Shown here: piece after piece, positions 35,907-44,633 of the stretch
Numbering within the stretch: position 1 is the first letter of the stretch
Layout of the letters: each line of letters starts with the position of its first letter
NCBI GenBank assembly: GCA_014859965.1
Contig: JACZKQ010000048.1
Span: forward strand, 19,479-83,478
Length of the DNA: 64,000 nt
Direction of reading: 5' to 3'
Source of the DNA: Phycisphaerae bacterium
GTDB lineage: Bacteria; Planctomycetota; Phycisphaerae; Sedimentisphaerales; Anaerohalosphaeraceae
Translations under genes and position numbers: made by a program
Notes under the pieces: generated by a model
What the model was told of the DNA's origin: nothing
The model's database searches: none
What the model saw: only the letters and a program-made list of their open reading frames with translations

Positions 35907-37196
35907 TCAAGACTGACTGGTCTTGAGCGCCTGATCCACATCGGCGATGATATCGGCGATGTGCTCGGTTCCCACCGAAATACGAATGAAATCAGGCGTC
36001 ACGCCCGCGGCCAACTGCTCGGCGGCGCTCAACTGCTGGTGGGTCGTTGTCGCCGGATGAATCACCAGTGTTTTGCTGTCGAGAACGTTGGCCAGGTGAC
36101 TGGCCAGTTTCACATGGTTGATGAATTTGGCGCCGGCATCGGGGCCGCCCTTGATCCCGAAGCCCAGGATTGCGCCCTGCCCCTGCGGCAGGTATTTCAT
36201 CGCCCGTTCATAATCTCGATGCGACGGCAGACCCGGATAGTTCACCCATGTGACCGCCTCGTGCTTTTCCAGAAACGCGGCCAGCGCCAACGCATTTTCG
36301 CAATGGCGCGGCGCCCGTAAATGGATTGTCTCCAGGCCCATCAGGAACAGAAACGCATTAAACGGCGACATGCAGGCCCCCATGTCCCGCAGCAGTTGCG
36401 TTCGGGCCTTGATAATGTACGCCAGCGGCCCCACCGCCTCTACGTACCTGACCCCATGATAACTCGGGTCCGGCTCGGTCAATTCAGGGAATTTGCCGTT
36501 GCTCCAATCAAATTTGCCCGAATCCACAATCACCCCGCCGATGCTGTTACCGTGGCCGCCGATCATTTTCGTGCAACTGTGTACGACGATGTCGATGCCA
36601 TGCTCGAACGGCCTGAACAACATCGGCGACGTCACCGTGTTGTCGCAGATAACCGGAATGCCCCGTGCATGCGCTGCTTTCGCGACAGCCTCAAAGTCCA
36701 TAATGTCGTTCTTCGGATTGCCGATCGTTTCAATGTAGACGAACCGCGTGTTGTCCTTAATGGCATCGGCGAAATTCCGCGGATCGTTGGGCTCCACGAA
36801 CGTTACGTCGATACCGAGCTTCGGCAGCGTCTGGCTGAACAGCGTATACGTGCCGCCATAAAGTGAATTGGATGCAACGAAATGTTGCCCCGCCTGGCAG
36901 ATATTCAACACCGCCGCCGTGATCGCCGCCATGCCCGAGCTGAAGGCAAGGCCGCCGACGCCCCCTTCCATGGCCGTTAAACGTTTTTCCAGAACGTCCG
37001 TAGTAGGATTCATCAATCGCGTGTAGATGTTGCCGAATTCTCGCAGCGCAAAAAGGTTCGCTGCGTGTTCCGTATCCCGAAACACATAGCTGCTCGTCTG
37101 ATAAATCGGCACCGCACGGCTGCCCGTATCCGTATCGACGGGCTGACCTGCATGAAGCGCCAGCGTTTCGAGATGGTAATTATATTCCTGCGTCAT
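35907..37196 (-). CDS. metY: O-acetylhomoserine sulfhydrylase MetY
   Basis: A 429-residue Cys/Met-metabolism PLP enzyme. Seen: the N-terminal [10 protein letters not shown], the [18 protein letters not shown] motif, the substrate loop AFSSGMAAI and the cofactor Lys210 in [13 protein letters not shown]. The length and the E-T-L-A-L-H-A-G-Q start separate MetY from the shorter cystathionine synthases. It makes homocysteine from O-acetylhomoserine and sulfide. AAGGAA is 6 bases before the ATG. Its presence adds direct sulfide fixation to the cysteine genes of the operon. Confidence 0.95.
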   Translation of the reverse strand: MTQEYNYHLETLALHAGQPVDTDTGSRAVPIYQTSSYVFRDTEHAANLFALREFGNIYTRLMNPTTDVLEKRLTAMEGGVGGLAFSSGMAAITAAVLNICQAGQHFVASNSLYGGTYTLFSQTLPKLGIDVTFVEPNDPRNFADAIKDNTRFVYIETIGNPKNDIMDFEAVAKAAHARGIPVICDNTVTSPMLFRPFEHGIDIVVHSCTKMIGGHGNSIGGVIVDSGKFDWSNGKFPELTEPDPSYHGVRYVEAVGPLAYIIKARTQLLRDMGACMSPFNAFLFLMGLETIHLRAPRHCENALALAAFLEKHEAVTWVNYPGLPSHRDYERAMKYLPQGQGAILGFGIKGGPDAGAKFINHVKLASHLANVLDSKTLVIHPATTTHQQLSAAEQLAAGVTPDFIRISVGTEHIADIIADVDQALKTSQS

Positions 37197-37239
37197 CGCT
37201 GCTTCCTTGTCGTAAAATAGGTCTCTGAATTCCCACCAA

Positions 37240-38154
37240 TCATGTCGGTGTCACTTCCAGCATCCGGTCCAGCGACAGGCGGGCACGCACGCGGACATCC
37301 TCGGGTACGGTGATGCGGTACTGCATGTCTTCCAGGGACCATAGCACTTTTTCCAATGTGATCTTCTTCATATTTCGGCACGCCGCCGCATCCGAAACCG
37401 GAATAAACGTCTTGTCGGGACAGGCTTTTTTCAGCGAATGAATGATCCCGACCTCCGTGACGACGATGAAGCGCCGATAATCACTCATGCCTGCGAACTT
37501 CAACATCTGGCCTGTGCTGAGCAGTTCATCCGAAGCCGCCCGCACCTCGCTGCTGCATTCCGGGTGCGACATGACGACCGCATCCGGAAATTTCGCTCTG
37601 GCGGCGGCCACTTCCTCGGTCGTAATCCGCGCATGCGTCAGGCAGTAACCCGGCCACAGGATCATGTCGCGGCCCGTTTGGTCAATGATATACTGCCCCA
37701 GATTGCGGTCCGGAACAAAAATAATCTCGCGGTCCTCCGGAAGCCGCCGCACGAGTTGCAGTGCGTTGCTGCTCGTGCAGCAATAATCGCTCAACGCCTT
37801 GACTTCCGCAGTCGTATTCACATAGCAGACCACCAGGGCATTCGGATGACGCTTCTTCAAATCCGCTAACTGCTTCGCATCGATCATATCCGCCATCGGG
37901 CATCCCGCCGTCGCATCGGGAAGCAGCACCGTTTTATCCGGCGAAAGGATTGCTGCCGTCTCGGCCATGAAGCGAACGCCGCAGAATACGATCGTCGCCG
38001 CGTCCGTTTTGGAGGCTTCAATGCTCAAACCCAATGAGTCGCCCGTAAAATCCGCAATGTCCTGCACCTCGCCTATTTGATAATTGTGCGCAAGGACTAC
38101 CGCCCGCCGCTGCCGCTTCAAAGTTGCTATTTTTTCTATGATCTCGCCGGACAT
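37240..38154 (-). CDS. nadA: Quinolinate synthase NadA
   Basis: From the ATG at 38154 (GGGAG just upstream, 22 bases after cysE) the protein has 304 residues, the usual length. Three pseudo-repeat domains are seen, with probable [4Fe-4S] ligands Cys85 ([11 protein letters not shown]), the Cys of [10 protein letters not shown] and the Cys of [10 protein letters not shown]. Substrate motifs include [12 protein letters not shown] and [10 protein letters not shown]. It condenses iminoaspartate and dihydroxyacetone phosphate to quinolinate for NAD. NadB and NadC are not in the window. As an Fe-S enzyme it depends on NifS/NifU from the same operon. Confidence 0.95.
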   Translation of the reverse strand: MSGEIIEKIATLKRQRRAVVLAHNYQIGEVQDIADFTGDSLGLSIEASKTDAATIVFCGVRFMAETAAILSPDKTVLLPDATAGCPMADMIDAKQLADLKKRHPNALVVCYVNTTAEVKALSDYCCTSSNALQLVRRLPEDREIIFVPDRNLGQYIIDQTGRDMILWPGYCLTHARITTEEVAAARAKFPDAVVMSHPECSSEVRAASDELLSTGQMLKFAGMSDYRRFIVVTEVGIIHSLKKACPDKTFIPVSDAAACRNMKKITLEKVLWSLEDMQYRITVPEDVRVRARLSLDRMLEVTPT

Positions 38155-38176
38155 GTGCTCCCGCCGTATTAAGTTA

Positions 38177-39121
38177 CTATTCGTCTTTCTTATGCTCTTT
38201 GTGGGCGCCATGTTTGTCCCTGTGGTGCTTCACCTGCACTTCGGGCATCGCCATCGTCACGGTGACGCCGGGCGGCACATCCTGCCGCACCCATGCATTG
38301 GCCCCAATCACCGCCCCCCTGCCAACCGTCACGTTGCCCAGGATCGTCGCTTCCGCATAGATCGTGACATCGTCCTCGATCGTCGGATGGCGCTTGACCC
38401 CCCGGATCCTCTGCGCGTCTCTGGGAATGCTGATCGCCACCAGCGATACGCCCTGGTAAAACTTGACATTGTCGCCGATCACGGCCGTCTCACCCACTAC
38501 GACGCCCGTGCCATGATCGATGAAAAAGTGCCTGCCGATTTTCGCGCCGGGATGTATATCGATGCCGGTCTTCGCGTGAGCGCTTTCACTCATAATCCGA
38601 GGGATCAACGGCACTTCCATCAAGTGCAACTCATGTGCGATCCGGTGGATCGTAATTGCCGCTATATAGGGATAACTGATTACGATTTCTTCCAGCGATT
38701 TCGCCGCCGGATCACCGTTGAACGCTGCCTGGACGTCTGTCTTCAACAACTCTCTTATCTGCGGAAGCCTGGCAATCAGTTTTTCGGTAATGTCCGCCGC
38801 CATTGTGGCACAATCGCATGTCACGCAATTCTTCAAACGGCATTCGTGACGCAATGCCAGACAAATCTGCTCAGTCAGGTCGGACCGGAGTTTGCACAGG
38901 ATATCTCCCACGATATACCGGATATTCTCCTTCCTGACGACACGTTTGCCGGTATACCCCGGAAAAAGGAGTTCCAGCAAGTCTTCCAGCAACATCATGA
39001 TTTTTTCACGAACGGGGAGATTCGTCACATCAATAAAGTTGGTCCCCGAATCGCCGTCGTATGTGGCGACGATTGCCTCAATGATGTCTTCGATCCGATC
39101 TTTTTCTTTACGCTCGTCCAT
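38177..39121 (-). CDS. cysE: Serine O-acetyltransferase CysE
   Basis: A 314-residue acetyltransferase. An N-terminal helical SATase domain (residues 1-180) is longer than in the short EpsC type. The left-handed beta-helix follows, with IHPGAKIGRHFFIDHGTGVV, GETAVIGDNVKFYQGVSL and TIEDDVTIYAEATILG hexapeptide repeats; the catalytic His and Asp fit the HPGAKIG/DHGTG region. The C-terminal tail is rich in His and Lys (VKHHRDKHGAHKEHKKDE), unusual where CysE normally ends with the Ile that binds CysK. It makes O-acetylserine for CysK, encoded just upstream. Confidence 0.93.
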   Translation of the reverse strand: MDERKEKDRIEDIIEAIVATYDGDSGTNFIDVTNLPVREKIMMLLEDLLELLFPGYTGKRVVRKENIRYIVGDILCKLRSDLTEQICLALRHECRLKNCVTCDCATMAADITEKLIARLPQIRELLKTDVQAAFNGDPAAKSLEEIVISYPYIAAITIHRIAHELHLMEVPLIPRIMSESAHAKTGIDIHPGAKIGRHFFIDHGTGVVVGETAVIGDNVKFYQGVSLVAISIPRDAQRIRGVKRHPTIEDDVTIYAEATILGNVTVGRGAVIGANAWVRQDVPPGVTVTMAMPEVQVKHHRDKHGAHKEHKKDE

Positions 39122-39139
39122 CCAGGCCGCTCCACTCGA

Positions 39140-40060
39140 TCAGGCAAATAGTTCCGTTGACAGATAACGCTCGCCCGTATCCGGGAGAATCACCACGATT
39201 ACCTTGCCCTTGTTCTCCGGCCGCCTGGAAACCTCCATCGCCGCGTACATCGCGGCCCCGGAACTGATGCCGGCAAGTATCCCCTCGCTTGACGCCAGGC
39301 GTCGCGCCGTCTCCACCGCCTCTTCGTTGGTCACCTTGAACACCTCATCAATGAGATCGCGATTCAGCACGTCGGGTATGAATCCCGCACCGATACCCTG
39401 AATCTTGTGAGGCCCCGGCCGCTCCCCTGACAGAACCGCTGAGTCCGACGGCTCCACGGCAATAGCGCGGACCTCCGGATTGCGGGTCTTGAGCACCTCG
39501 CTGCACCCGGTGATCGTGCCGCCTGTTCCCACTCCCGCCACGAACACGTCCACCCTGCCGTCCGTGTCGCTCCATATCTCCTCGGCTGTGGTGCGCCGGT
39601 GCACGTCAGGGTTGGCCGCATTTGTGAACTGTTGCGGCACGAAAACGTTTCCATTTTCCTTCTTTATCCGTTCCGCTTCATCAACCGCGCCGCGCATCCC
39701 CAACTCCGCCGGCGTCAGCACAATCTCGGCGCCAAGTATCCGCAACAGCTTCCTCCGTTCGACACTCATCGACTCCGGCATCGTCAGCTTCAGCTTGTAC
39801 CCCTTCGCTGCGCACACCAGCGCAAGACCGATGCCGGTATTGCCACTCGTCGGCTCTACAATGAGCGTGCTTGGGCCTACAAGTCCCTTGCGTTCGGCCT
39901 CGTCAATCATCGCCAGAGCAATGCGGTCCTTGACGCTGCCGCAAGGATTGAATGCCTCAAGTTTGGCCAGAATTGTGGCGTCTCGGCTTCCGAGTTTGTT
40001 GATCTTGACCAGCGGTGTTTCTCCAATCGTCGCCGTGATATCCGCATAAATCCTGCTCAT
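39140..40060 (-). CDS. cysK: Cysteine synthase CysK
   Basis: The ATG at 40060 gives 306 residues, the standard size of O-acetylserine sulfhydrylase A; longer in-frame starts would overlap the regulator gene. The cofactor lysine is Lys44 in [12 protein letters not shown], the substrate loop is [12 protein letters not shown], and the phosphate loop is [12 protein letters not shown]. It uses O-acetylserine from CysE plus sulfide to form cysteine. 16 bases separate it from the Rrf2 gene. Confidence 0.96.
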   Translation of the reverse strand: MSRIYADITATIGETPLVKINKLGSRDATILAKLEAFNPCGSVKDRIALAMIDEAERKGLVGPSTLIVEPTSGNTGIGLALVCAAKGYKLKLTMPESMSVERRKLLRILGAEIVLTPAELGMRGAVDEAERIKKENGNVFVPQQFTNAANPDVHRRTTAEEIWSDTDGRVDVFVAGVGTGGTITGCSEVLKTRNPEVRAIAVEPSDSAVLSGERPGPHKIQGIGAGFIPDVLNRDLIDEVFKVTNEEAVETARRLASSEGILAGISSGAAMYAAMEVSRRPENKGKVIVVILPDTGERYLSTELFA

Positions 40061-40076
40061 CTCGTTATGACCCCCT

Positions 40077-40514
40077 TCAAATCTGATAATGATCCGACGA
40101 ATCGCCCTGTTTTGCCTTGTCCACAAGATCCTGCAGAGTCAGTGATTCGAGAACACCCATCATGGCCGACTGCATTTTCGCCCATACCTGACGTGTCACG
40201 CAATCCATACACCGGGGACAATGTTCCGGATGCTCCAGGCACTCCACGGAAATCGGCGGCCCCTCCAGCGTCATGAAGATGTCGTCAAGCTTAACCTCCG
40301 CCGGGGGCCGAGTCAACTCATAGCCTCCGTGCGGGCCCCGCACGCTTCGAACCAGACCTGACGACTTAAGCAGGGAAATCAACTGCTCAAGGTACTTATT
40401 CGATATGTCCTCCCTCTCTGCAATCGTTTTAATCTGCAGGGGTCCTTTGCCATAGTCGATGGCAAGCTCCAAAATTGCCCTAAAACCATATCGGCTTCTG
40501 GATGATAATTTCAT
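40077..40514 (-). CDS. Rrf2-family transcriptional regulator, probable Fe-S sensor
   Basis: A 145-residue winged-helix Rrf2 protein starting [18 protein letters not shown], with AGGAG 6 bases before the ATG. The recognition helix region is [15 protein letters not shown] and the wing [11 protein letters not shown]. Four cysteines lie in the loop after the dimer helix: C92, C99, C102 and C105 ([16 protein letters not shown]). IscR uses three cysteines and a His in this loop to hold a [2Fe-2S] cluster; CymR, the cysteine regulator, has none of these. The spacing here differs from both. As the first operon gene with an inverted repeat over its own promoter, it probably controls the whole operon. 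Confidence 0.9.
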   Translation of the reverse strand: MKLSSRSRYGFRAILELAIDYGKGPLQIKTIAEREDISNKYLEQLISLLKSSGLVRSVRGPHGGYELTRPPAEVKLDDIFMTLEGPPISVECLEHPEHCPRCMDCVTRQVWAKMQSAMMGVLESLTLQDLVDKAKQGDSSDHYQI

Positions 40515-40531
40515 AAGCTTCTCCTAATTTC

Positions 40532-40573
40532 CTACTGCTTCAGTAGTCTAACCTTAACTACAGAACATGTCAA
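40532..40573 (-). promoter_or_regulatory. Promoter and inverted-repeat operator of the cysteine/Fe-S operon
   Basis: On the minus strand TTGACA (40568-40573) and TAGACT (40545-40550) are 17 bases apart. A perfect inverted repeat CTACTG-CTT-CAGTAG (40532-40546) overlaps the end of the -10 box and the start site, where repressor binding would block transcription. The repeat is the best candidate operator for the adjacent Rrf2 protein. Confidence 0.6.
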
Positions 40574-40697
40574 CAGATTGTGCCGATAAAAAGCATTATA
40601 TTTGATTTCGGGGGTTGCTGAACGGCATTGATTTCATTAAATAAGGCAGATGTGAAATACAGGTCAATTTTTCATAGTAATTGCGTGATATTTGTGC

Positions 40698-40726
40698 TTG
40701 ACGCAAGTCATCGTCTCCTTTACAAT
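40698..40726 (+). promoter_or_regulatory. Sigma70-type promoter for the GT4 fusion gene
   Basis: TTGACG (40698-40703) and TACAAT (40721-40726) are 17 bases apart, each matching 5/6 consensus bases. The predicted start near 40733 is about 35 bases before the ATG at 40768. Confidence 0.6.
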
Positions 40727-40767
40727 TGGGGAGTAAAAATCATCACTTTAAGGCAGGGAGGCATACC

Positions 40768-43143
40768 ATGGCCAGAGCGCCAGCCAAAAAAATAGCTTTC
40801 ATTGCTTCTTATCCACCCAGGCAGTGCGGCATCGCGACATTTACGTCCGATCTCACAAAACATATCAGGGGCGCCGGGGGCCGGGGGTTTGAACCTCTGG
40901 TCGTTGCCATGCAGTCCAATGGCAGCTATCAATACAGCGATCCCGTCAAATTTGAGATCCGCTGCAACGTTAAAAACGATTATATCAGCGCGGCCGACTA
41001 CATTAACTTCAGCCACGTCGATGTCGTTTCCGTGCAGCATGAGTTCGGCCTGTTCGGCGGCAGCGCCGGCTCGCATCTCAATCTTCTCCTCCGACGACTC
41101 AGTGCCCCCGCCATCACCACCATGCATACCGTTCTGGATGAACCTGAAAGGGATTATTACCGCGCGACAGTCGACCTCTGTGAGTTGTCCCACAAGATCG
41201 TCGTAATGAATCGTCGCGGCATCACCATGCTCCGGGACATCTACGGCGTGCCGGAAAAGAAGATTCAATTTATTCCTCACGGCATACCGGACCTTCCATT
41301 CGTCGACAGCAGTTATTACAAACATAAATTTGCAATGGAGGGCCGCAGGACCATTCTTACTTTCGGCCTGCTCGGAAGGGGCAAGGGCATCGATAACATG
41401 CTCAGAGCCATGCCCGCCATCGTCGCCGCGGAGCCATCTGTTCTCTATATCATCCTGGGCGCAACCCACCCCGACATCATTCGCAGCGAAGGCGAGCAAT
41501 ACCGTTTCAGCCTCAAGCATATGGTCAAAGAACTCGGCATACAGGACAACGTCATTTTTCACAACCGATTCGTTAACGAAGAGGAACTTCACAATTTCCT
41601 TTGCGCCGCGGACATCTACGTAACCCCGTACCAACAGCGTCAGCAACTCACCAGCGGCACGCTGGCTTACGCAGTAGGCACGGGAAAGGCGGTTGTCTCC
41701 ACCCCCTACTGGGCGGCCGAAGAATTGCTCGCGGACGGCCGCGGAAAACTCGTTCCTTTCAATAGCACTCAGAATATGAGCGACGCCATTATCGACCTGC
41801 TCAGGAACAACACCCAGTTCAATACCTTAAGACGCATGGCTTACGACTTCGGCCGCAGTATGACCTGGCCCGTTGTCGGAAAGATGTATTGGAAAATGTT
41901 CAATGAGAAGCAGTTGCCGCCGCACATTCCCGGCCGCACCGTCACCACCACACAGGCCATTTCAATTCTCGAGGTGCCGGAACCGCCGCTGGATCACCTG
42001 AAAAGACTCACTGACGATACCGGCCTGATTCAGCATGCCAAGTTCACGATTCCAAACCGGGAGTACGGTTACTGCACAGACGACAACGCCCGCGCCGTTG
42101 TCGCCATGACGAAGTATTTTGCACAATACGCAGAACCTCAGGCGCTGCGGCTTTTCGATATCTACCTTTCGTTCATATACCATGCCCAGCAGTCCGACGG
42201 GACCATTAACAACCTGATGAGCTATGACCGCCGATGGGTCGAGGACGACCCCCCCCACGAGGCCCTCGGAAGGACATTGTGGGCCTTCGGCACTGTGATA
42301 GCCAAACCCCCGCTGCCGCGCTATCTGCCAATAATTAAAGATTGTTTCGACCACTCCGTGCGCCATGTGCCCGCCCTGCCGATCCGCGGCAAGGCGTACG
42401 CCATTCTGGGGATGGCCGACTATCTGACCCAGTTCCCCGGCGCAAGCGACATCAAAAGGTTTCTGGCCTCGGCCGCGGACGACATTGCTGCACATTTCCG
42501 CCGCACTGAGGGGCACGATTGGCACTGGTTCGAGGATGAGTTCACCTATGATAATGCGATACTCCCCCTGGCGATGTACGTCGCCGGCATGGCCATCTCT
42601 GAACCAAAATACATCGATGTAGCCAATAAGACGGCGGCCTTTCTCCTGGAAAATACCTACGACGGCTCTCATTTCAGTTTCGTCGGCTGCAATGGCTGGT
42701 TTCGTCGCGGGCAGAAACGGGCACGCTTCGATCAGCAACCCATCGAGGTGACAACCACGGTCATGATGCTTCGGGCTGCCTGGGATGCGACCGGTGAAAA
42801 ACAGTTTATGAGACTCCAAAAGAAGGCGTTCGACTGGTTTCTCGGGGAAAACGACCTTGGCACCCCCGTTTACGATTTCAAGACGAAAGGGTGCTCCGAC
42901 GGGCTCATGCAGAATGGTCTTAATCTGAATCAAGGAGCCGAAAGCCTTGTGAGCTTTCTCATCAGTCTGCTTTGCATCCTCGAAAGCTACGCCGCCACCG
43001 GAGTTCAGCGTGAAGGGCCGGAAACGCCTGTTGCCGACAAGGTTGCGAACATTACTTTGAACGCAGTGAAGGATATTCTCGCCCATAAGGAAATGCTCGC
43101 AGGCGATCCCTCCGAAGCCATGGTCGCGGAAGAAATCGGTTAA
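40768..43143 (+). CDS. GT4 glycosyltransferase fused to a six-hairpin (alpha/alpha) domain
   Basis: The ATG at 40768 has GGGAGG 7 bases upstream and gives 791 residues. Residues 1-385 are a GT-B fold glycosyltransferase: IAFIASYPPRQCGIATFTSD, SVQHEFGLFGG, TFGLLGRGKGIDNMLRAM and YVTPYQQRQQLTSGTLAYAV. Residues about 410-780 are mostly helices in repeated hairpins (GYCTDDNARAVVAMTKYFA, IRGKAYAILGMADYLTQF, EDEFTYDNAILPLAMYVAG), as in (alpha/alpha)6 barrels of glycoside-active enzymes. Such two-part proteins are found near mannoside genes in other bacteria, but the substrate here is not known. The gene stands alone with its own promoter. Confidence 0.82.
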   Translation: MARAPAKKIAFIASYPPRQCGIATFTSDLTKHIRGAGGRGFEPLVVAMQSNGSYQYSDPVKFEIRCNVKNDYISAADYINFSHVDVVSVQHEFGLFGGSAGSHLNLLLRRLSAPAITTMHTVLDEPERDYYRATVDLCELSHKIVVMNRRGITMLRDIYGVPEKKIQFIPHGIPDLPFVDSSYYKHKFAMEGRRTILTFGLLGRGKGIDNMLRAMPAIVAAEPSVLYIILGATHPDIIRSEGEQYRFSLKHMVKELGIQDNVIFHNRFVNEEELHNFLCAADIYVTPYQQRQQLTSGTLAYAVGTGKAVVSTPYWAAEELLADGRGKLVPFNSTQNMSDAIIDLLRNNTQFNTLRRMAYDFGRSMTWPVVGKMYWKMFNEKQLPPHIPGRTVTTTQAISILEVPEPPLDHLKRLTDDTGLIQHAKFTIPNREYGYCTDDNARAVVAMTKYFAQYAEPQALRLFDIYLSFIYHAQQSDGTINNLMSYDRRWVEDDPPHEALGRTLWAFGTVIAKPPLPRYLPIIKDCFDHSVRHVPALPIRGKAYAILGMADYLTQFPGASDIKRFLASAADDIAAHFRRTEGHDWHWFEDEFTYDNAILPLAMYVAGMAISEPKYIDVANKTAAFLLENTYDGSHFSFVGCNGWFRRGQKRARFDQQPIEVTTTVMMLRAAWDATGEKQFMRLQKKAFDWFLGENDLGTPVYDFKTKGCSDGLMQNGLNLNQGAESLVSFLISLLCILESYAATGVQREGPETPVADKVANITLNAVKDILAHKEMLAGDPSEAMVAEEIG

Positions 43144-43153
43144 GGATTGAATA

Positions 43154-43234
43154 CGGACACCTTGCCCGCGGACGTGAACCGCCCCCCGTTAGCGAGGGGC
43201 GGTAATCCTCCTCCGGCGTCCGATGCGTATCTGA
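43154..43234. terminator. Stem-loop between convergent genes
   Basis: ACCGCCCC (43178-43185) pairs with GGGGCGGT (43196-43203) around a 10-base loop. A near-perfect outer pairing, CGGACACC (43154-43161) with GGCGTCCG (from about 43217), extends it. No T-run follows. It lies between two convergent stops and may end transcription from both sides or stabilise the 3' ends. Confidence 0.4.
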
Positions 43235-43250
43235 TATGCCTGAAACCGCG

Positions 43251-43709
43251 TCACACGTTTTGAACGGCAATCAGAGCGGCCTGGACTTTCTGTTCCGGCG
43301 GCTGACCAGAACCGATCGCGTCGAAGTCGCCCCGCAACGCCTTCAGCGCGTACCGTTCACTGTTGATCTCGGAGGTCGTCCGAATGCCCAGTTTGCGAAA
43401 TATCGGCACCGGCGGACACCACCCCTGGAGCGCATGCTGCATGAGGAAACCGGCAACCGCAAACGGCAGAATGAGCCATTTGCGGTTGCGGCTTGCCATG
43501 AGTATGCCAAAAAGGCTAAGGCCGGCGGCATTGGCCTCGAGAACCCGTTCGATGTCCCACTCCGCGTCCAGTTCTTTAAGTCTGCCATCAATCAGATCAG
43601 GATTGTTGGCGAAATACAAGATCCGAGCTTCCAGTTCGCGACGTAAACACATGTTAATCTCTTCGCTGGTGTTTTCGACCACGCGGGTTTCCGTGTTTGG
43701 CAACGCCAT
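43251..43709 (-). CDS. DUF2892/YgaP-type membrane protein
   Basis: A 152-residue protein with AAGGAG 8 bases before the ATG. The central part (LEANAAGLSLFGILMASRN, WLILPFAVAGFLMQHALQGW) holds two hydrophobic helices followed by CPPVPIFRKLGIRT. This matches the DUF2892/YgaP transmembrane module, including the LQGWCPP segment that ends the second helix. The N-terminal segment is acidic and soluble. Function unknown. It is the last gene of a small-membrane-protein block. Confidence 0.7.
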   Translation of the reverse strand: MALPNTETRVVENTSEEINMCLRRELEARILYFANNPDLIDGRLKELDAEWDIERVLEANAAGLSLFGILMASRNRKWLILPFAVAGFLMQHALQGWCPPVPIFRKLGIRTTSEINSERYALKALRGDFDAIGSGQPPEQKVQAALIAVQNV

Positions 43710-43737
43710 GGCAGTTCTCCTTTTTACAGTTGGCTGT

Positions 43738-44049
43738 TCAGCTCTTCAACATGCCTCGACCGACCAGATAGATGATCAAGGCGATCAGCAGAAGGAAGGC
43801 ACCCAGGATAAACGCCGACGCCGCCGGACCCGTCACCAGTGAAAGCACCAGATGAACGCCCCACATGATCAGGCTTAATCCACCGATCGCCAGGAAGACC
43901 GCCGTCAGGGCGATCACGAGCCACGCCAGCAGCCTGGCGAGCATCTGCCCGTAGAGTTCGGTCAGTTGCCTGAGTTGACAGTTGACCAGATCATCGATAA
44001 TCTGGCTGATGTCCTTGGCGATGGCCACAATATCCTGAATGCTACCCAT
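43738..44049 (-). CDS. YqjE/holin-superfamily-III-like membrane protein
   Basis: A 103-residue protein overlapping the previous gene by 8 bases. Two strong membrane helices (LAWLVIALTAVFLAIGGLSL and AFILGAFLLLIALIIYLVG) follow a short amphipathic N-terminus. This is the YqjE/DUF1469-type architecture. In enterobacteria yqjE lies next to yqjD, which encodes a DUF883 protein, and the same pairing is seen here. A role in envelope stress is inferred from those relatives. Confidence 0.65.
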   Translation of the reverse strand: MGSIQDIVAIAKDISQIIDDLVNCQLRQLTELYGQMLARLLAWLVIALTAVFLAIGGLSLIMWGVHLVLSLVTGPAASAFILGAFLLLIALIIYLVGRGMLKS

Positions 44050-44374
44050 GATTTCGCCTTCCCAGAAGAGCCGCCGTCACCGCTCCGGCGCCGAACGAAA
44101 CAGCCATCGTGGTAAACGGTTTCTTCGTAGCCGCTTCACGCGAGGCCTTCACGACGCTGCCGCACCGATGGCACACCGTTTCATTGATGCGCGCCATTCT
44201 CCTGTGCGCGGTGTTGCCAAAATCCTCCATGGCGGACTTCAGCCGTTCCTTGGTGGCGTGCAGTTTCTCCTCGCTGTAGTTACCCACATCCGACATCGTC
44301 GAATTGAGATAATCCCGAAATTTGCCCAGATCGTTTTTGAGCGTTTCTATGTCTTTTTCCAGTGTGCTACCCAT
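44042..44374 (-). CDS. DUF883 (YqjD/ElaB-like) membrane-anchored protein
   Basis: A 110-residue protein. The first 60 residues are a charged amphipathic helix or coiled coil (LEKDIETLKNDLGKFRDYL, SEEKLHATKERLKSAMED). A Cys-Arg-Cys-containing segment (CHRCGS) follows, and the C-terminus has a glycine-rich membrane helix ending LLGRRNHG. The layout matches ElaB/YqjD proteins, which tether ribosomes to the membrane in E. coli. The CxxC pair is not typical of the family. Confidence 0.72.
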   Translation of the reverse strand: MGSTLEKDIETLKNDLGKFRDYLNSTMSDVGNYSEEKLHATKERLKSAMEDFGNTAHRRMARINETVCHRCGSVVKASREAATKKPFTTMAVSFGAGAVTAALLGRRNHG

Positions 44375-44430
44375 TTTTCACCATACCCTTTCTCGATTAA
44401 ACTGCTATTGCCGTTTTAAGGTGCTGACGG

Positions 44431-44592
44431 TCACAAAAAACTCATCACCAGCAACACAACAAAGACCGCTATAAAAATGAAAAACAAAACCTTCGCGATT
44501 GCGGCCGAAGCCGCCGCAACACCCCCGAATCCAAAGGCCGCGGCAATCAGCGCCACGACAAGAAATATCAGCGCCCATCCAAGTAGTCCCAT
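44431..44592 (-). CDS. DUF1328 (YtjA-like) small membrane protein
   Basis: A 53-residue protein with AAGGGG 5 bases before the ATG at 44592. It begins MGLLGWALIFLVVALIAAAFGFG and continues as a second helix of Ala, Ile, Phe and Val. The start, glycine-rich turn (FGFGGVAAASAAIAK) and size match DUF1328/YtjA, a stress-associated membrane protein family. It precedes the DUF883 and YqjE-like genes on the same strand, so all may form one unit. Confidence 0.85.
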   Translation of the reverse strand: MGLLGWALIFLVVALIAAAFGFGGVAAASAAIAKVLFFIFIAVFVVLLVMSFL

Positions 44593-44633
44593 ACTCGCCC
44601 CTTATGGCTTCATTGCGCCCACTCCGGCAGGTT

